From Bacteroidota bacterium (GTDB lineage Bacteria; Bacteroidota; Ignavibacteria; Ignavibacteriales; Melioribacteraceae), in assembly GCA_023381535.1 (NCBI GenBank), contig JAMCSN010000082.1:1-64000 (forward strand): 64,000 nucleotides of DNA, written 5' to 3'. Below the pieces are notes generated by a model. It was not told the DNA's origin. It worked only from the letters and a program-made list of their open reading frames with translations, and did not search any database. Positions 8,633 through 17,133 of this stretch are shown piece by piece. Position 1 is the first letter of the stretch. Each line of letters starts with the position of its first letter. Position numbers and translations under genes: made by a program.

Positions 8633-9246
8633 TAGAAAGAAAAAAAATTTACTATCTGACACCCGGACTTCTTGCCGTCATTATTTTTGCATCCAACTTT
8701 TTAAGCACCGACGTTTTCAAAGCCGGCTACCAAAATTTTTCGGTTTGGTTTGTTCTTTCGGTGTTTGCATTTGCATGCGGTTGGTTGATCAATAAAACAC
8801 TAACTTATAATCACGGCGGTAAAGTAATTTTTGCGGTAATCGTTGCTTCCGCTTTTGTCAGCGTTCTTTTGGTTTCGATGTTCAGCGAGTACTTCGGATT
8901 GAGCGCGCTCCTCGTAGAGAATATGATTCTTTACATCCTTCGGAACATTACACTCGGTGCGATGGCATTTTTTGGGATGGCTATTTCCGAACTGATCATT
9001 TTGCAGAAAAGTCTCGCTCAAACTAAAGTGAAACCGGACGATGGCAGCAGGGAGTTGGCAAACGCGCGCAAGGAAGCACAGATAATTGTTGAAGACGCAA
9101 AACTGAAAGCCGAAAAGCTTTTGTTCGAATCTCAGAAACGTGCAGACGACATGCTGGAAAGAAAAAATCAAATAGAGAGACGGTTGAAGGAATTCATTGC
9201 CGCTGAAAGAGAACTCATTAAAAATTACGAATCGGAAGAAGACTAA
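8629..9246 (+). CDS. Membrane protein with DivIVA-like coiled-coil tail, function unknown
   Basis: I do not recognise a named family. The 205-residue protein has four hydrophobic stretches in its first 125 residues (about 9-26, 37-52, 62-83, 94-122), followed by a charged alpha-helical tail, about 140-205. The tail reads as a heptad coiled coil, with ARKEAQIIVEDAKLKAEKLL resembling the helices of DivIVA proteins. The start is GTG at 8629, overlapping the phosphorylase stop as GTGA. The gap to ileS is 34 bases. Sharing an operon with divIVA suggests an envelope or division role through coiled-coil contact, but this is inference only. Confidence 0.75.
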   Translation: MIERKKIYYLTPGLLAVIIFASNFLSTDVFKAGYQNFSVWFVLSVFAFACGWLINKTLTYNHGGKVIFAVIVASAFVSVLLVSMFSEYFGLSALLVENMILYILRNITLGAMAFFGMAISELIILQKSLAQTKVKPDDGSRELANARKEAQIIVEDAKLKAEKLLFESQKRADDMLERKNQIERRLKEFIAAERELIKNYESEED

Positions 9247-9280
9247 ACTTTCGAAACACAATTCATTTTCAGAGAAAAAA

Positions 9281-12200
9281 ATGTTCAAACAATTTGATGA
9301 AAAAATAAGTTATCCCAAGATCGAAGAATCGATACTAAAATTTTGGAATGAACACCAAATATTTGAAAAGAGCGTTTCTTTACGACCGGAATCAAAACCG
9401 TTCACATTTTACGAAGGTCCGCCTACCGTAAACGGCCGTCCCGGTATTCATCACGTAATGGCAAGAGCATTGAAAGATTTGGTATGCCGTTACAAAACAA
9501 TGAAAGGATTTCAAGTTCACCGTAAAGCGGGCTGGGACACTCACGGACTTCCGATAGAAATTGCACTCGAAAAAGAATTAGACTTCACTCAAAAATCCGA
9601 TATTGAAAAATACGGCGTTGCGGCTTTCAACAAGAAAGCAAAAGATTTGGTTTATCATCACATCGAAATGAAAGAAGGATGGCGCACGCTTACCGAACGC
9701 ATGGGTTACTGGATTAATCTCGACGATCCGTATATCACTTGCACAAACGAGTACATCGAATCGGTTTGGTGGGCACTCTCAGAGTATTTCAAAAAAGGAT
9801 TGATCTACAAAGGATTTAAGATTGTCCCGCAATGCCCTCACTGCGAAACACCTCTTTCATCGCACGAACTTGCGTTGGGTTACGACGAAGTTCAAGATCC
9901 AAACGTTTATGTCAAATTCAAATTGAAAGATGAAGACGCTTCGGTTCTCGTTTGGACGACAACCCCTTGGACATTGATTTCGAACGTTGCACTCGCAGTT
10001 GGGCACGACATTGATTATGTGAAAATCAAAACTGAAAAACACGGCGTTATGTATCTTGCCGAAGCCCGACTTTCAGTGATCAAAGAAGAATATGAGTTGC
10101 TGGAAAAGTTGAAAGGTTCGGCTTTGTTGAACAGAGAATACGAACCTCTTTATTCATACATACCGGTTGATAAAAAAGCGTGGTACATCATTCCCGGAGA
10201 TTTTGTCAGCACTGAAGACGGTTCCGGAGTAGTTCACATCGCACCGGCATTCGGCGCGGACGACTACGAGGTTTCTAAGAAATTTAATTTACCTTTCGTT
10301 CAGCCGGTTACTAAGAGCGGAAGATTTACCGACGAAGTGAAAGACTTTGCTGGAAGACTCGTAAAGACAATTCAGTTTGATACTCACGAGGAAAAAGGTG
10401 TTGACCCGGACGTCATTCGTAATTTGAAAGAACGCGGATTAATTTTTAGAGCAGGAAACGATTATACTCACTCTTATCCGCACTGCTGGCGCTGCGATAA
10501 TCCGTTGATTTATTACGCGCGCGATAGCTGGTACATCCGCACGACCGATGTAGCAAAACGGATGATCGAACTAAACAATACGATCAATTGGTGTCCGCCT
10601 GAAGTTGGTTCCGGGCGTTTTGGAAATTGGCTGGAAGAAAATAAAGATTGGTCACTTTCACGGGATAGATATTGGGGAACTCCGCTTCCGATATGGCTCG
10701 ACGACGACGGAAACATGTTTGTTATCGGATCGATCAACGAACTGAAAGAAGGATTTGTTGAGAGAGACGGCAAGAAAATTTATGTGAAGAATTTGCCCGC
10801 AGATGAAATTGATCTTCACAAACCTTTTGTTGACGAAGTTAAGTTTGAACGAAACGGAAAAATTTACAAACGCACGCCTGAGCTGATAGATGTTTGGTTC
10901 GACAGCGGCGCAATGCCGTTCGCGCAGTTTCACTATCCGTTCGAGAATCAAGAACTGTTTAAGGAAAGTTATCCCAGTGATTTTATTTGCGAAGGCATCG
11001 ATCAAACCCGCGGTTGGTTTTATACTCTGCACGCTATTGGAACCATGCTGTTCGACAGTGTGACATATAAGAATTTAATTGTGAATGAATTGATCCTCGA
11101 CAAGAACGGACAAAAAATGTCCAAGTCGCGCGGCAACACTGTGGATCCGTTCCAGCTTTTTGACAAGTACGGTGCCGACGCAACGCGCTGGTATTTGGTT
11201 ACAACAAGTCCTCCTTGGAAACCGACCTTGTTTGATGAAGAAGGAATGGCTGAAGTTCAGAGAAAATTCTTCGGCACTTTGGTGAACACGTACAATTTCT
11301 TTGTACTTTACGCTAACATAGATAAGTTTGATTTTTCTGAAGCGACAGTCCCGTATAACGAGAGACCGGAAATAGACCGCTGGATAATTTCGAAACTTAA
11401 TTCGCTGGTTAAAGAATACGATGAGCTGATGGAGAATTACGATGTCACGAAAGCAGCTCGTCAAGTTTCCAATTTCACAATCGATCAGCTTTCCAACTGG
11501 TACGTTCGTCGCAGCAGAAGGCGTTTTTGGAAATCAGAAATAAATAAAAACAAACTCTCGGCATATCAAACTTTATATGAGTGCTTGGTTACTGTTGCCA
11601 AGTTGACCTCACCGTTCGCTCCGTTTATTGCGGAAGAATTGTATCAAAATTTGAACTCGGTTACGAAGAAGGAAAATTTCGAGTCGGTACATCTTGCCGA
11701 TTTCCCGGCAACGACTTATTTCGAGCCGGAGCTTGAAGTCAAAATGGATGTTGCCCAGCGGATTGTATTCTTGACTCGATCTATCCGTGCGAAAAATAAT
11801 TTGAAAGTTCGCCAGCCGCTCTTAAAGATTATGGTCGCGATTGACAAATCGAAAAAAGACGCACTCGAAAAAATGTGCGATGTGATTTTGGAAGAAGTTA
11901 ATATTAAAGATTTGGTAATCCTTGAAGATGATTCTGCGATCGTTTCCAAAACAGCTAAGCCAAATTTCAAAATAGTGGGACCAAAATACGGTAAACTGGT
12001 TAAGGCGTTGACGAATGCGATCAAGGAAATGAATAAGAGCCAAATCATTGAAATTGAAAAGAGCGGAGAACTTGAACTTGCAATCGACGGTCAGCCGGTG
12101 AAAATTTCCCGTGAAGATGTCGAGATTGTTAGTCATGAAATCGAGGGCTGGATTGTTGAAAGCGAAGAAGGAATTACAGTTGCCATCGATACTGAACTAA

Positions 12201-12475
12201 CCGAGGAATTAATTGCCGAAGGATACGCGCGTGAATTTGTAAATAGAATTCAGAACATGCGCAAAGATGCTGGCTTCGATGTGGTTGATCGTATTACGGT
12301 TTCATTCTCATCAGATCAAAAATTTGTTGGTTATGTAAAACAATTTTCTGATTATATTTCCAATGAAGTCCTGGCAGATAAACTGGATTCGGATTTGAAG
12401 CTTGACGGCTTTAAACAAGATTGGAAAATTGGCGATTACGATTGTTCGATCGTTGTCGCTAAGTCAAAGAATTAA
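9281..12475 (+). CDS. ileS: Isoleucyl-tRNA synthetase, apparently type 2
   Basis: A protein of 1064 residues that charges tRNA-Ile. I chose ATG 9281 (MFKQFDEKISYPKIEESILK), because the frame upstream is unrelated to the family. The HIGH-type motif is GIHH within GPPTVNGRPGIHHVMARAL near residue 50, GWDTHGLPIE follows, the editing domain includes WTTTPWTL, and the KMSKS loop is QKMSKSRGN near residue 610. The longer form, the Thermus-like N-terminus and no obvious C-terminal zinc finger suggest the type 2 (eukaryote-like) form, a group that is often insensitive to mupirocin. It follows the membrane protein by 34 bases and precedes the DksA-like gene by 21. Confidence 0.96.
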   Translation: MFKQFDEKISYPKIEESILKFWNEHQIFEKSVSLRPESKPFTFYEGPPTVNGRPGIHHVMARALKDLVCRYKTMKGFQVHRKAGWDTHGLPIEIALEKELDFTQKSDIEKYGVAAFNKKAKDLVYHHIEMKEGWRTLTERMGYWINLDDPYITCTNEYIESVWWALSEYFKKGLIYKGFKIVPQCPHCETPLSSHELALGYDEVQDPNVYVKFKLKDEDASVLVWTTTPWTLISNVALAVGHDIDYVKIKTEKHGVMYLAEARLSVIKEEYELLEKLKGSALLNREYEPLYSYIPVDKKAWYIIPGDFVSTEDGSGVVHIAPAFGADDYEVSKKFNLPFVQPVTKSGRFTDEVKDFAGRLVKTIQFDTHEEKGVDPDVIRNLKERGLIFRAGNDYTHSYPHCWRCDNPLIYYARDSWYIRTTDVAKRMIELNNTINWCPPEVGSGRFGNWLEENKDWSLSRDRYWGTPLPIWLDDDGNMFVIGSINELKEGFVERDGKKIYVKNLPADEIDLHKPFVDEVKFERNGKIYKRTPELIDVWFDSGAMPFAQFHYPFENQELFKESYPSDFICEGIDQTRGWFYTLHAIGTMLFDSVTYKNLIVNELILDKNGQKMSKSRGNTVDPFQLFDKYGADATRWYLVTTSPPWKPTLFDEEGMAEVQRKFFGTLVNTYNFFVLYANIDKFDFSEATVPYNERPEIDRWIISKLNSLVKEYDELMENYDVTKAARQVSNFTIDQLSNWYVRRSRRRFWKSEINKNKLSAYQTLYECLVTVAKLTSPFAPFIAEELYQNLNSVTKKENFESVHLADFPATTYFEPELEVKMDVAQRIVFLTRSIRAKNNLKVRQPLLKIMVAIDKSKKDALEKMCDVILEEVNIKDLVILEDDSAIVSKTAKPNFKIVGPKYGKLVKALTNAIKEMNKSQIIEIEKSGELELAIDGQPVKISREDVEIVSHEIEGWIVESEEGITVAIDTELTEELIAEGYAREFVNRIQNMRKDAGFDVVDRITVSFSSDQKFVGYVKQFSDYISNEVLADKLDSDLKLDGFKQDWKIGDYDCSIVVAKSKN

Positions 12476-12496
12476 ATAGTTAACGGGAGGCACCAA

Positions 12497-13111
12497 ATGG
12501 CAAAAAAAGCTAATAAAAAGACTGTGAAAAAGACCGCTGCCAAATCAAAACCAGTGAAGAAGGCGGCGAGCAAACCGAAAAAAGCGGTGAAGAAAATCGC
12601 TAAGCCAAAATCATCGGTAAAAAAAACCAGTAAGGTTCCGAAGTTTTCCAAATCTCGCAAACACGTTGAGGTGATCTCTCCGACTAAAAAAGTAAAGAAG
12701 ATCCAAGGTTATTCGAAAAAAGATCTTGACGAGTTCAAAAAAATTATTCTCGATAAGAGGAACGAAATCATCGAGCAGCTTCAAGTATTTAAAGAGCAGA
12801 TGATGGACCCCACAACCGGTCAGTATGTTAATGAAAATTCTCCTTACTCGCTTCACATGGCTGAACAGGGAACAGATGCAATGGAGCGCGAGAAACTTTA
12901 CCTGTGGGCTCAGCGCGAAAACAAATTTTTGGGTTATCTCGACGATGCTCTTCTAAGAATCGATAACGGTACTTACGGCATTTGCATCGAATGTATTGAT
13001 GAACCGCAGAACTTGTGTCCTACATGTCCTTTGGTTCCGAAAGACAGACTTGCGGCAGTTCCACACACACAGCATTGTCTGCAGGTAAAACAAAAAATGA
13101 AATCGATGTAA
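12497..13111 (+). CDS. DksA/TraR-type zinc-finger protein with lysine/alanine-rich N-terminus
   Basis: The 204-residue protein has two parts. Residues 1-75 are almost only Lys, Ala, Pro, Ser and Thr in repeats like histone H1 tails. From about 78 comes a DksA/TraR coiled coil (KDLDEFKKIILDKRNEIIEQ) and a zinc finger. Relatives bind the RNA polymerase secondary channel and modulate initiation. The finger is unusual: CIEC and CPTC supply four Cys within a short loop, while the canonical last CxxC is reduced to HCLQV. ATG 12497 follows GGGAGG. The position between ileS and lspA is that of the DksA-like ylyA in Bacillus. DNA binding by the tail is my inference. Confidence 0.85.
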   Translation: MAKKANKKTVKKTAAKSKPVKKAASKPKKAVKKIAKPKSSVKKTSKVPKFSKSRKHVEVISPTKKVKKIQGYSKKDLDEFKKIILDKRNEIIEQLQVFKEQMMDPTTGQYVNENSPYSLHMAEQGTDAMEREKLYLWAQRENKFLGYLDDALLRIDNGTYGICIECIDEPQNLCPTCPLVPKDRLAAVPHTQHCLQVKQKMKSM

Positions 13112-13139
13112 TTTATTCTTTATTAGAGCGAGAATTATT

Positions 13140-13817
13140 TTGAGAGTACTATTCCTAACTTTGTTCATTGTTATAACCGATCAGGTAACAAAATTCTTAG
13201 TGAAAGGGGGAACGCTTCCTCTTCTCCATCTGAAAGCTGAAGGCATGTCGTATGGACAAAGCATCAACGTTATCGGAGATTTTTTTAAGATAACTTTTGT
13301 AGAAAACCCCGGGATCGCTTTCGGCATCGATGTAAACGAAACTTCTAAACTACTCCTCTCGATTTTTTCTTTGCTGGCAAGCATCGGCATATTTTATTAC
13401 TTATGGAAATCCCGTCATCAAAAATTAATTGTAAAACTTGCACTGGCGTTTATTTTGGGTGGGGCAATCGGAAATTTAATCGATAGAACTTTCTACGGCG
13501 TGTTTTATGGTTACGCACCCGTATTCTATGGTAAGGTTGTAGATTTTTTCAACTTCGATTTTTTTGATTTCACAATTTTCGGCAGAACTTTTGACCGGTT
13601 CCCGATATTCAACATTGCGGATTCAAGCGTTACCATTGGAGTGATTCTGTTAATTTTATTTTACCGCGCGCCGGTAGAAGTAGCCGCAGCTGATGTACCG
13701 GTTTCAGCATCAAATCCTCTCGATGAAAAAGAAATTGTTGCAGATGAAACGTTGGAAATTTCAAATAAAAGTTTGACTGATGGCCAAGATAGTAACAGAG
13801 AAGAAAATAAAGATTGA
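13140..13817 (+). CDS. lspA: Lipoprotein signal peptidase II
   Basis: This inner-membrane aspartyl protease removes signal peptides of prolipoproteins after lipid attachment. The 225-residue frame starts at TTG 13140. Four membrane helices are visible. The catalytic Asp residues lie in GNLIDR near 115 and FNIADSS near 160, and an earlier VENPGIAFG motif is present. A hydrophobic, Phe/Tyr-rich loop separates the two Asp motifs. Usual length is 160-200; the extra 45 or so residues form an acidic hydrophilic tail after the last helix (about 180 onward), and its coding sequence overlaps rluD by 38 bases. Several lipoproteins in this window (23440, 27934, 54020) would be substrates. Confidence 0.94.
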   Translation: MRVLFLTLFIVITDQVTKFLVKGGTLPLLHLKAEGMSYGQSINVIGDFFKITFVENPGIAFGIDVNETSKLLLSIFSLLASIGIFYYLWKSRHQKLIVKLALAFILGGAIGNLIDRTFYGVFYGYAPVFYGKVVDFFNFDFFDFTIFGRTFDRFPIFNIADSSVTIGVILLILFYRAPVEVAAADVPVSASNPLDEKEIVADETLEISNKSLTDGQDSNREENKD

Positions 13818-14766
13818 GATTCCGGAGGGAAAGAAGAAAGAGCGCATTGATGTTTTCTTAGCCAACACCGTCGAAAATGCCACACGTTCCCGCATTCAAA
13901 AACTTATAAAAGCAAATTGTGTTACCGCCAATGGAAAAATTGTAAAACCAAATTATTTAGTTGTCCCGCTTGATATAATTGAACTCACTATTCCGACATC
14001 TCCGAGACCTGAAGAAAATGAAGCCGAAGATATTCCTCTCGATATTATTTATGAGGATGATTATCTGCTGGTTGTAAATAAACCGGCTGGAATGGTAGCG
14101 CATCCTTCTCTAGGCAATTATACGGGCACGCTCGTTAATGCGCTGCTTTATCACACAAAAAAATTAAGCACTACAGGTGAACCGGGCAGACCGGGAATTG
14201 TTCACCGCATTGACAAAGACACGAGCGGTTTATTATTGATTGCAAAAGATGAATGGACTCATGCGCGGCTCGCAAAGCAGTTTTACGATCACTCAATTGA
14301 AAGAGAGTATTGGGCTGTTTGCTGGGGCATTTTTAAAAAGAGTAAGGGGGAAGTTGTTGGCAATATTACTCGAAGTACTAAGGACAGAAAAATATTTACT
14401 GTCCATCCTGTTGAAGGAAAACACGCGCACACTTTTTACGAGGTGATCGAAGAATTTGAGTTCGCATCGTTGGTTAAATTGCATTTGAAAACCGGGCGCA
14501 CACACCAGATACGCGTTCACATGTCCCACATAAAACATCCGATCTTTGGCGACCCGACGTACGGCGGGCGAGTGATTGTATATGGTTCACAATTGCCAAA
14601 AATGAAATCGAGAATAGATAATTTGCTTCAAGTAATGCCGCGTCAGGCGCTCCACGCCAAAACGCTGGGATTCATCCATCCCCACACACAAAAGAAAATC
14701 TTTTTGGATTCGGAACTACCGGAGGATTTTCTGTTGTTACTTAATAAACTGCGAATCAATTCTTAA
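13780..14766 (+). CDS. rluD: RluA-family 23S rRNA pseudouridine synthase
   Basis: The 328-residue enzyme converts uridine to pseudouridine in rRNA. It has an N-terminal S4 RNA-binding domain (about 15-75, RIDVFLANTVENATRSRIQK) and the catalytic RluA domain with the Asp nucleophile in HRIDKDTSG, D144. KTGRTHQIRVHM follows near 240. The S4 domain plus this length fits RluD or close paralogues; which uridines are modified cannot be read from sequence. ATG 13780 lies inside the lspA tail. lspA followed by an RluD-like gene is also the order in Bacillus (lspA-ylyB). Confidence 0.9.
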   Translation: MAKIVTEKKIKIEIPEGKKKERIDVFLANTVENATRSRIQKLIKANCVTANGKIVKPNYLVVPLDIIELTIPTSPRPEENEAEDIPLDIIYEDDYLLVVNKPAGMVAHPSLGNYTGTLVNALLYHTKKLSTTGEPGRPGIVHRIDKDTSGLLLIAKDEWTHARLAKQFYDHSIEREYWAVCWGIFKKSKGEVVGNITRSTKDRKIFTVHPVEGKHAHTFYEVIEEFEFASLVKLHLKTGRTHQIRVHMSHIKHPIFGDPTYGGRVIVYGSQLPKMKSRIDNLLQVMPRQALHAKTLGFIHPHTQKKIFLDSELPEDFLLLLNKLRINS

Positions 14767-14791
14767 TCTGTAAGACAATCACGGGACAAAA

Positions 14792-15736
14792 ATGATACAT
14801 ACAATTTTAGGAGCTGGTGGTGCAATCGGCAGCCCACTCACAAATGAATTACTTAAACATGAACATAGTGTTAGACTTTTTTCAAGAAGCGGCATTCAAG
14901 TAAAAGGTGCAGAATCTGTTAAAGGAGATCTTACTTCTTATGAAGATACTCTTAGTGCCGTCAAAGGTTCTGATGTTGTTTATTTGCTTGCCGGGCTCGC
15001 TTACAATTACAACGTTTGGGTAGAGAAGTGGCCGGTAATAATGCAGAATACAATCAACGCATGTAAATCAGCCGGTGCTAAATTAATTTTTTTTGATAAT
15101 GTTTATATGTACGGTAAAGTTGACGGCAAGATGACAGAAGCAACTCCGTACAATCCTTGTTCAAAAAAGGGAGAACTCAGGGCAAAGATTGCTTTACAGT
15201 TGGAACAAGAATTCAAGAGCGGAAATTTATCGGCAATGATTGCAAGAGCGGCTGATTTCTACGGACCATACGCTACAAAATCGAGTGTGCCGTATGTTCT
15301 TGCGATCGATAATTTTATGAAAGGAAAACGCGCACAATGGTTGGCTGATGCTTCTACTCTTCATTCTTATACTTACACACTTGATTGCAGCAGGGCGCTA
15401 TACTTGCTTGCAAACAGTAATGAAGCATTTAATCAAGTTTGGCATCTGCCGACTTACAATCCACCCGTTGATGGAAAAACTTTTATCGAAATAATAGCGC
15501 ACGAAGTTGGTGTTAAACCAAATTATTTTGTACTGAAGAAATGGATGATTAAAGTCGCCGGTTTATTCGATAAGACAATCTATGAACTCTACGAGATGCT
15601 TTATCAAAGTGAGTTCGATTATTATTTCGACTCAACTAAGTTTGAAAACTTTTTCGGCTATAAGCCTATATCTTATCAAGAGGGAATAAAGGAAACGATA
15701 GAATTCTTGAAATCATCCGGTGTGAAAAATAACTGA
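14792..15736 (+). CDS. NAD(P)-dependent epimerase/dehydratase (extended-SDR-like)
   Basis: The 314-residue protein has the Rossmann fingerprint GAGGAIG at 8-14, an Arg after the second strand (LFSRSG) suggesting NADP, and a catalytic-type YMYGK near residue 107-111. Further on RAADFYGPYATKSS and HSYTYTLDCSRALYLL are typical of nucleotide-sugar-epimerase-like reductases. No substrate can be assigned. It lies 25 bases after rluD and is followed by the palindromic element at 15758-15905. It may be the last gene of the yggS-rluD run or independent. Confidence 0.75.
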   Translation: MIHTILGAGGAIGSPLTNELLKHEHSVRLFSRSGIQVKGAESVKGDLTSYEDTLSAVKGSDVVYLLAGLAYNYNVWVEKWPVIMQNTINACKSAGAKLIFFDNVYMYGKVDGKMTEATPYNPCSKKGELRAKIALQLEQEFKSGNLSAMIARAADFYGPYATKSSVPYVLAIDNFMKGKRAQWLADASTLHSYTYTLDCSRALYLLANSNEAFNQVWHLPTYNPPVDGKTFIEIIAHEVGVKPNYFVLKKWMIKVAGLFDKTIYELYEMLYQSEFDYYFDSTKFENFFGYKPISYQEGIKETIEFLKSSGVKNN

Positions 15737-15757
15737 TCGGCGAAAAATTCTATTATT

Positions 15758-15905
15758 AACTCACGTTACGCAAAAATTATTATCATTCATGATCATGTCC
15801 TTGATCTTAATCGTAATCTGCCGTTAAAATACTCAGAAGAGCAAGATCATGAGCATGATGAAGATCAAGAACGATTATACAAGTAAATATTGCGTAACAT
15901 GAATT
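15758..15905. mobile_element. Candidate MITE-like palindromic element, 148 bp
   Basis: The stretch is bounded by AACTCACGTTACGCAA (15758-15773) and TTGCGTAACATGAATT (15890-15905), which are inverse complements at 14 of 16 positions. The inside is also imperfectly palindromic: CATGATC/CTTGATCTT on the left against AAGATCATGAGCATGATG and AAGATCAAGAACG on the right. It has no coding capacity and fills the gap between two convergent genes, ending one base before the hydF stop codon. I see no clear target-site duplication. It may instead be a large transcription-blocking hairpin. Confidence 0.45.
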
Positions 15906-15906
15906 A

Positions 15907-17133
15907 TTAATTTTTGTTCGATGACTGCCATGCTGCGATAGCTTCACTAAAGGGCATTAAAACGCGCGGTATGGCTCCATGCATGTAAGAAATCGCCAAA
16001 CCGTAATTTACAATCGGGACTTCCGCTATCTTCGCTTGTTTGATCCGCATCTGCATGGCTCTACGTGTCAACATGCATCCGCCGCAATGAACTATTAGTT
16101 TATACTCGGAGAGATTCTCTGGAAAGTCCTGGCCGTTTTTGATTTCTATATCGAGATTCTTTTTCGTGTGCAGTCTCAACCATCGCGGAATTTTTACTTT
16201 GCCGATATCGTCTTCTTGTTCATGATGTGAACAAGCTTCGGCAATCAAGACTCTGTCGCCATGTTTTAATTCTTCAATTCGTTTGATGCCGCGGACATAT
16301 TCGGCAAGGTCGCCTTTGTAACGCGCCACCAGTATTGAAAATGTTGTAAGAGGAATTTCGTCGGGCACATCGGCGCTTACCCGCATGATTGCTTGACTAT
16401 CAGTTACAACTAATTTTGGAGGCTGGCTTAATTTGCCAAGCGCGGCTCTAAGTTCTTTATCTTTTACGACGATAACGATTGCATCTTCATCTAGAGACTC
16501 ACGAATTGTTTGCACTTGCGGCATTATCAAACGTCCTTTCGGCGCGCCCAAATCGATCGGAACTACAAGAACAATTACGTCGTGCTGCTTTATCAAATCT
16601 CCAACTAGAGGATGTTCTTCTTCCGCTGGAAGCAGCGCTGAAACTTTTTCTTTGAGTTCATAAATGCCATCGCCTGTTCTGCAAGACACCGAATGAAATT
16701 TGATGCCGGCTTTATTCAGCCATTCAATAATTTCGTAATTAGTGCCAAGATCGCTTTTGTTGAGAACAACTAAAAACGGAAGCTCTAATTTTTTTAAATG
16801 ATCCAGCAGATTTTGTTCATCGCCAGAAATTGTGGATTGAGAATCCAGCACTACCAGAGCGAAATTTGCTTCGGAAATAATTCTAACAGTTTTGTCGATT
16901 CGTTTTTCGCCAAGTTCACCACTATCATCGATTCCGGCTGTATCAATAAGTACAACCGGACCGAAAGGAAGCAGTTCCATGGATTTTTTAACCGGGTCGG
17001 TAGTTGTGCCCGGCACTTCACTTACAATAACCAAATCCTGTCCGATGAATTTATTCATCAACGAAGATTTGCCGACGTTTCTTCTGCCGATAAAAGCGAT
17101 GTGAGTTCTTTCCGATTGCGCTACCTTATTCAA
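15907..17133 (-). CDS. hydF: [FeFe]-hydrogenase H-cluster maturation GTPase HydF
   Basis: HydF is the scaffold on which the 2Fe subcluster of [FeFe] hydrogenase is assembled, with HydE and HydG, before transfer to HydA. The 408-residue protein has a GTPase domain (GRRNVGKSS near 17-25, DTAG near 64, NKSD near 125) and the C-terminal iron-sulfur site, CSHH near 300 and HCGGC near 353, matching the CxH...HCxxC pattern. The start is TTG at 17133 with GAGGA six bases upstream, overlapping the aspartase-like stop by 8 bases, so the two are translationally linked. hydE, hydG and hydA are not in this window. Confidence 0.93.
   Translation of the reverse strand: MNKVAQSERTHIAFIGRRNVGKSSLMNKFIGQDLVIVSEVPGTTTDPVKKSMELLPFGPVVLIDTAGIDDSGELGEKRIDKTVRIISEANFALVVLDSQSTISGDEQNLLDHLKKLELPFLVVLNKSDLGTNYEIIEWLNKAGIKFHSVSCRTGDGIYELKEKVSALLPAEEEHPLVGDLIKQHDVIVLVVPIDLGAPKGRLIMPQVQTIRESLDEDAIVIVVKDKELRAALGKLSQPPKLVVTDSQAIMRVSADVPDEIPLTTFSILVARYKGDLAEYVRGIKRIEELKHGDRVLIAEACSHHEQEDDIGKVKIPRWLRLHTKKNLDIEIKNGQDFPENLSEYKLIVHCGGCMLTRRAMQMRIKQAKIAEVPIVNYGLAISYMHGAIPRVLMPFSEAIAAWQSSNKN

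Noticed and set aside
9197..9280. Upstream extension of ileS to an earlier start
   Set aside because: It overlaps the preceding gene, and the sequence FKQFDEKISYPKIEESILKFW that follows ATG 9281 is the normal IleRS beginning.
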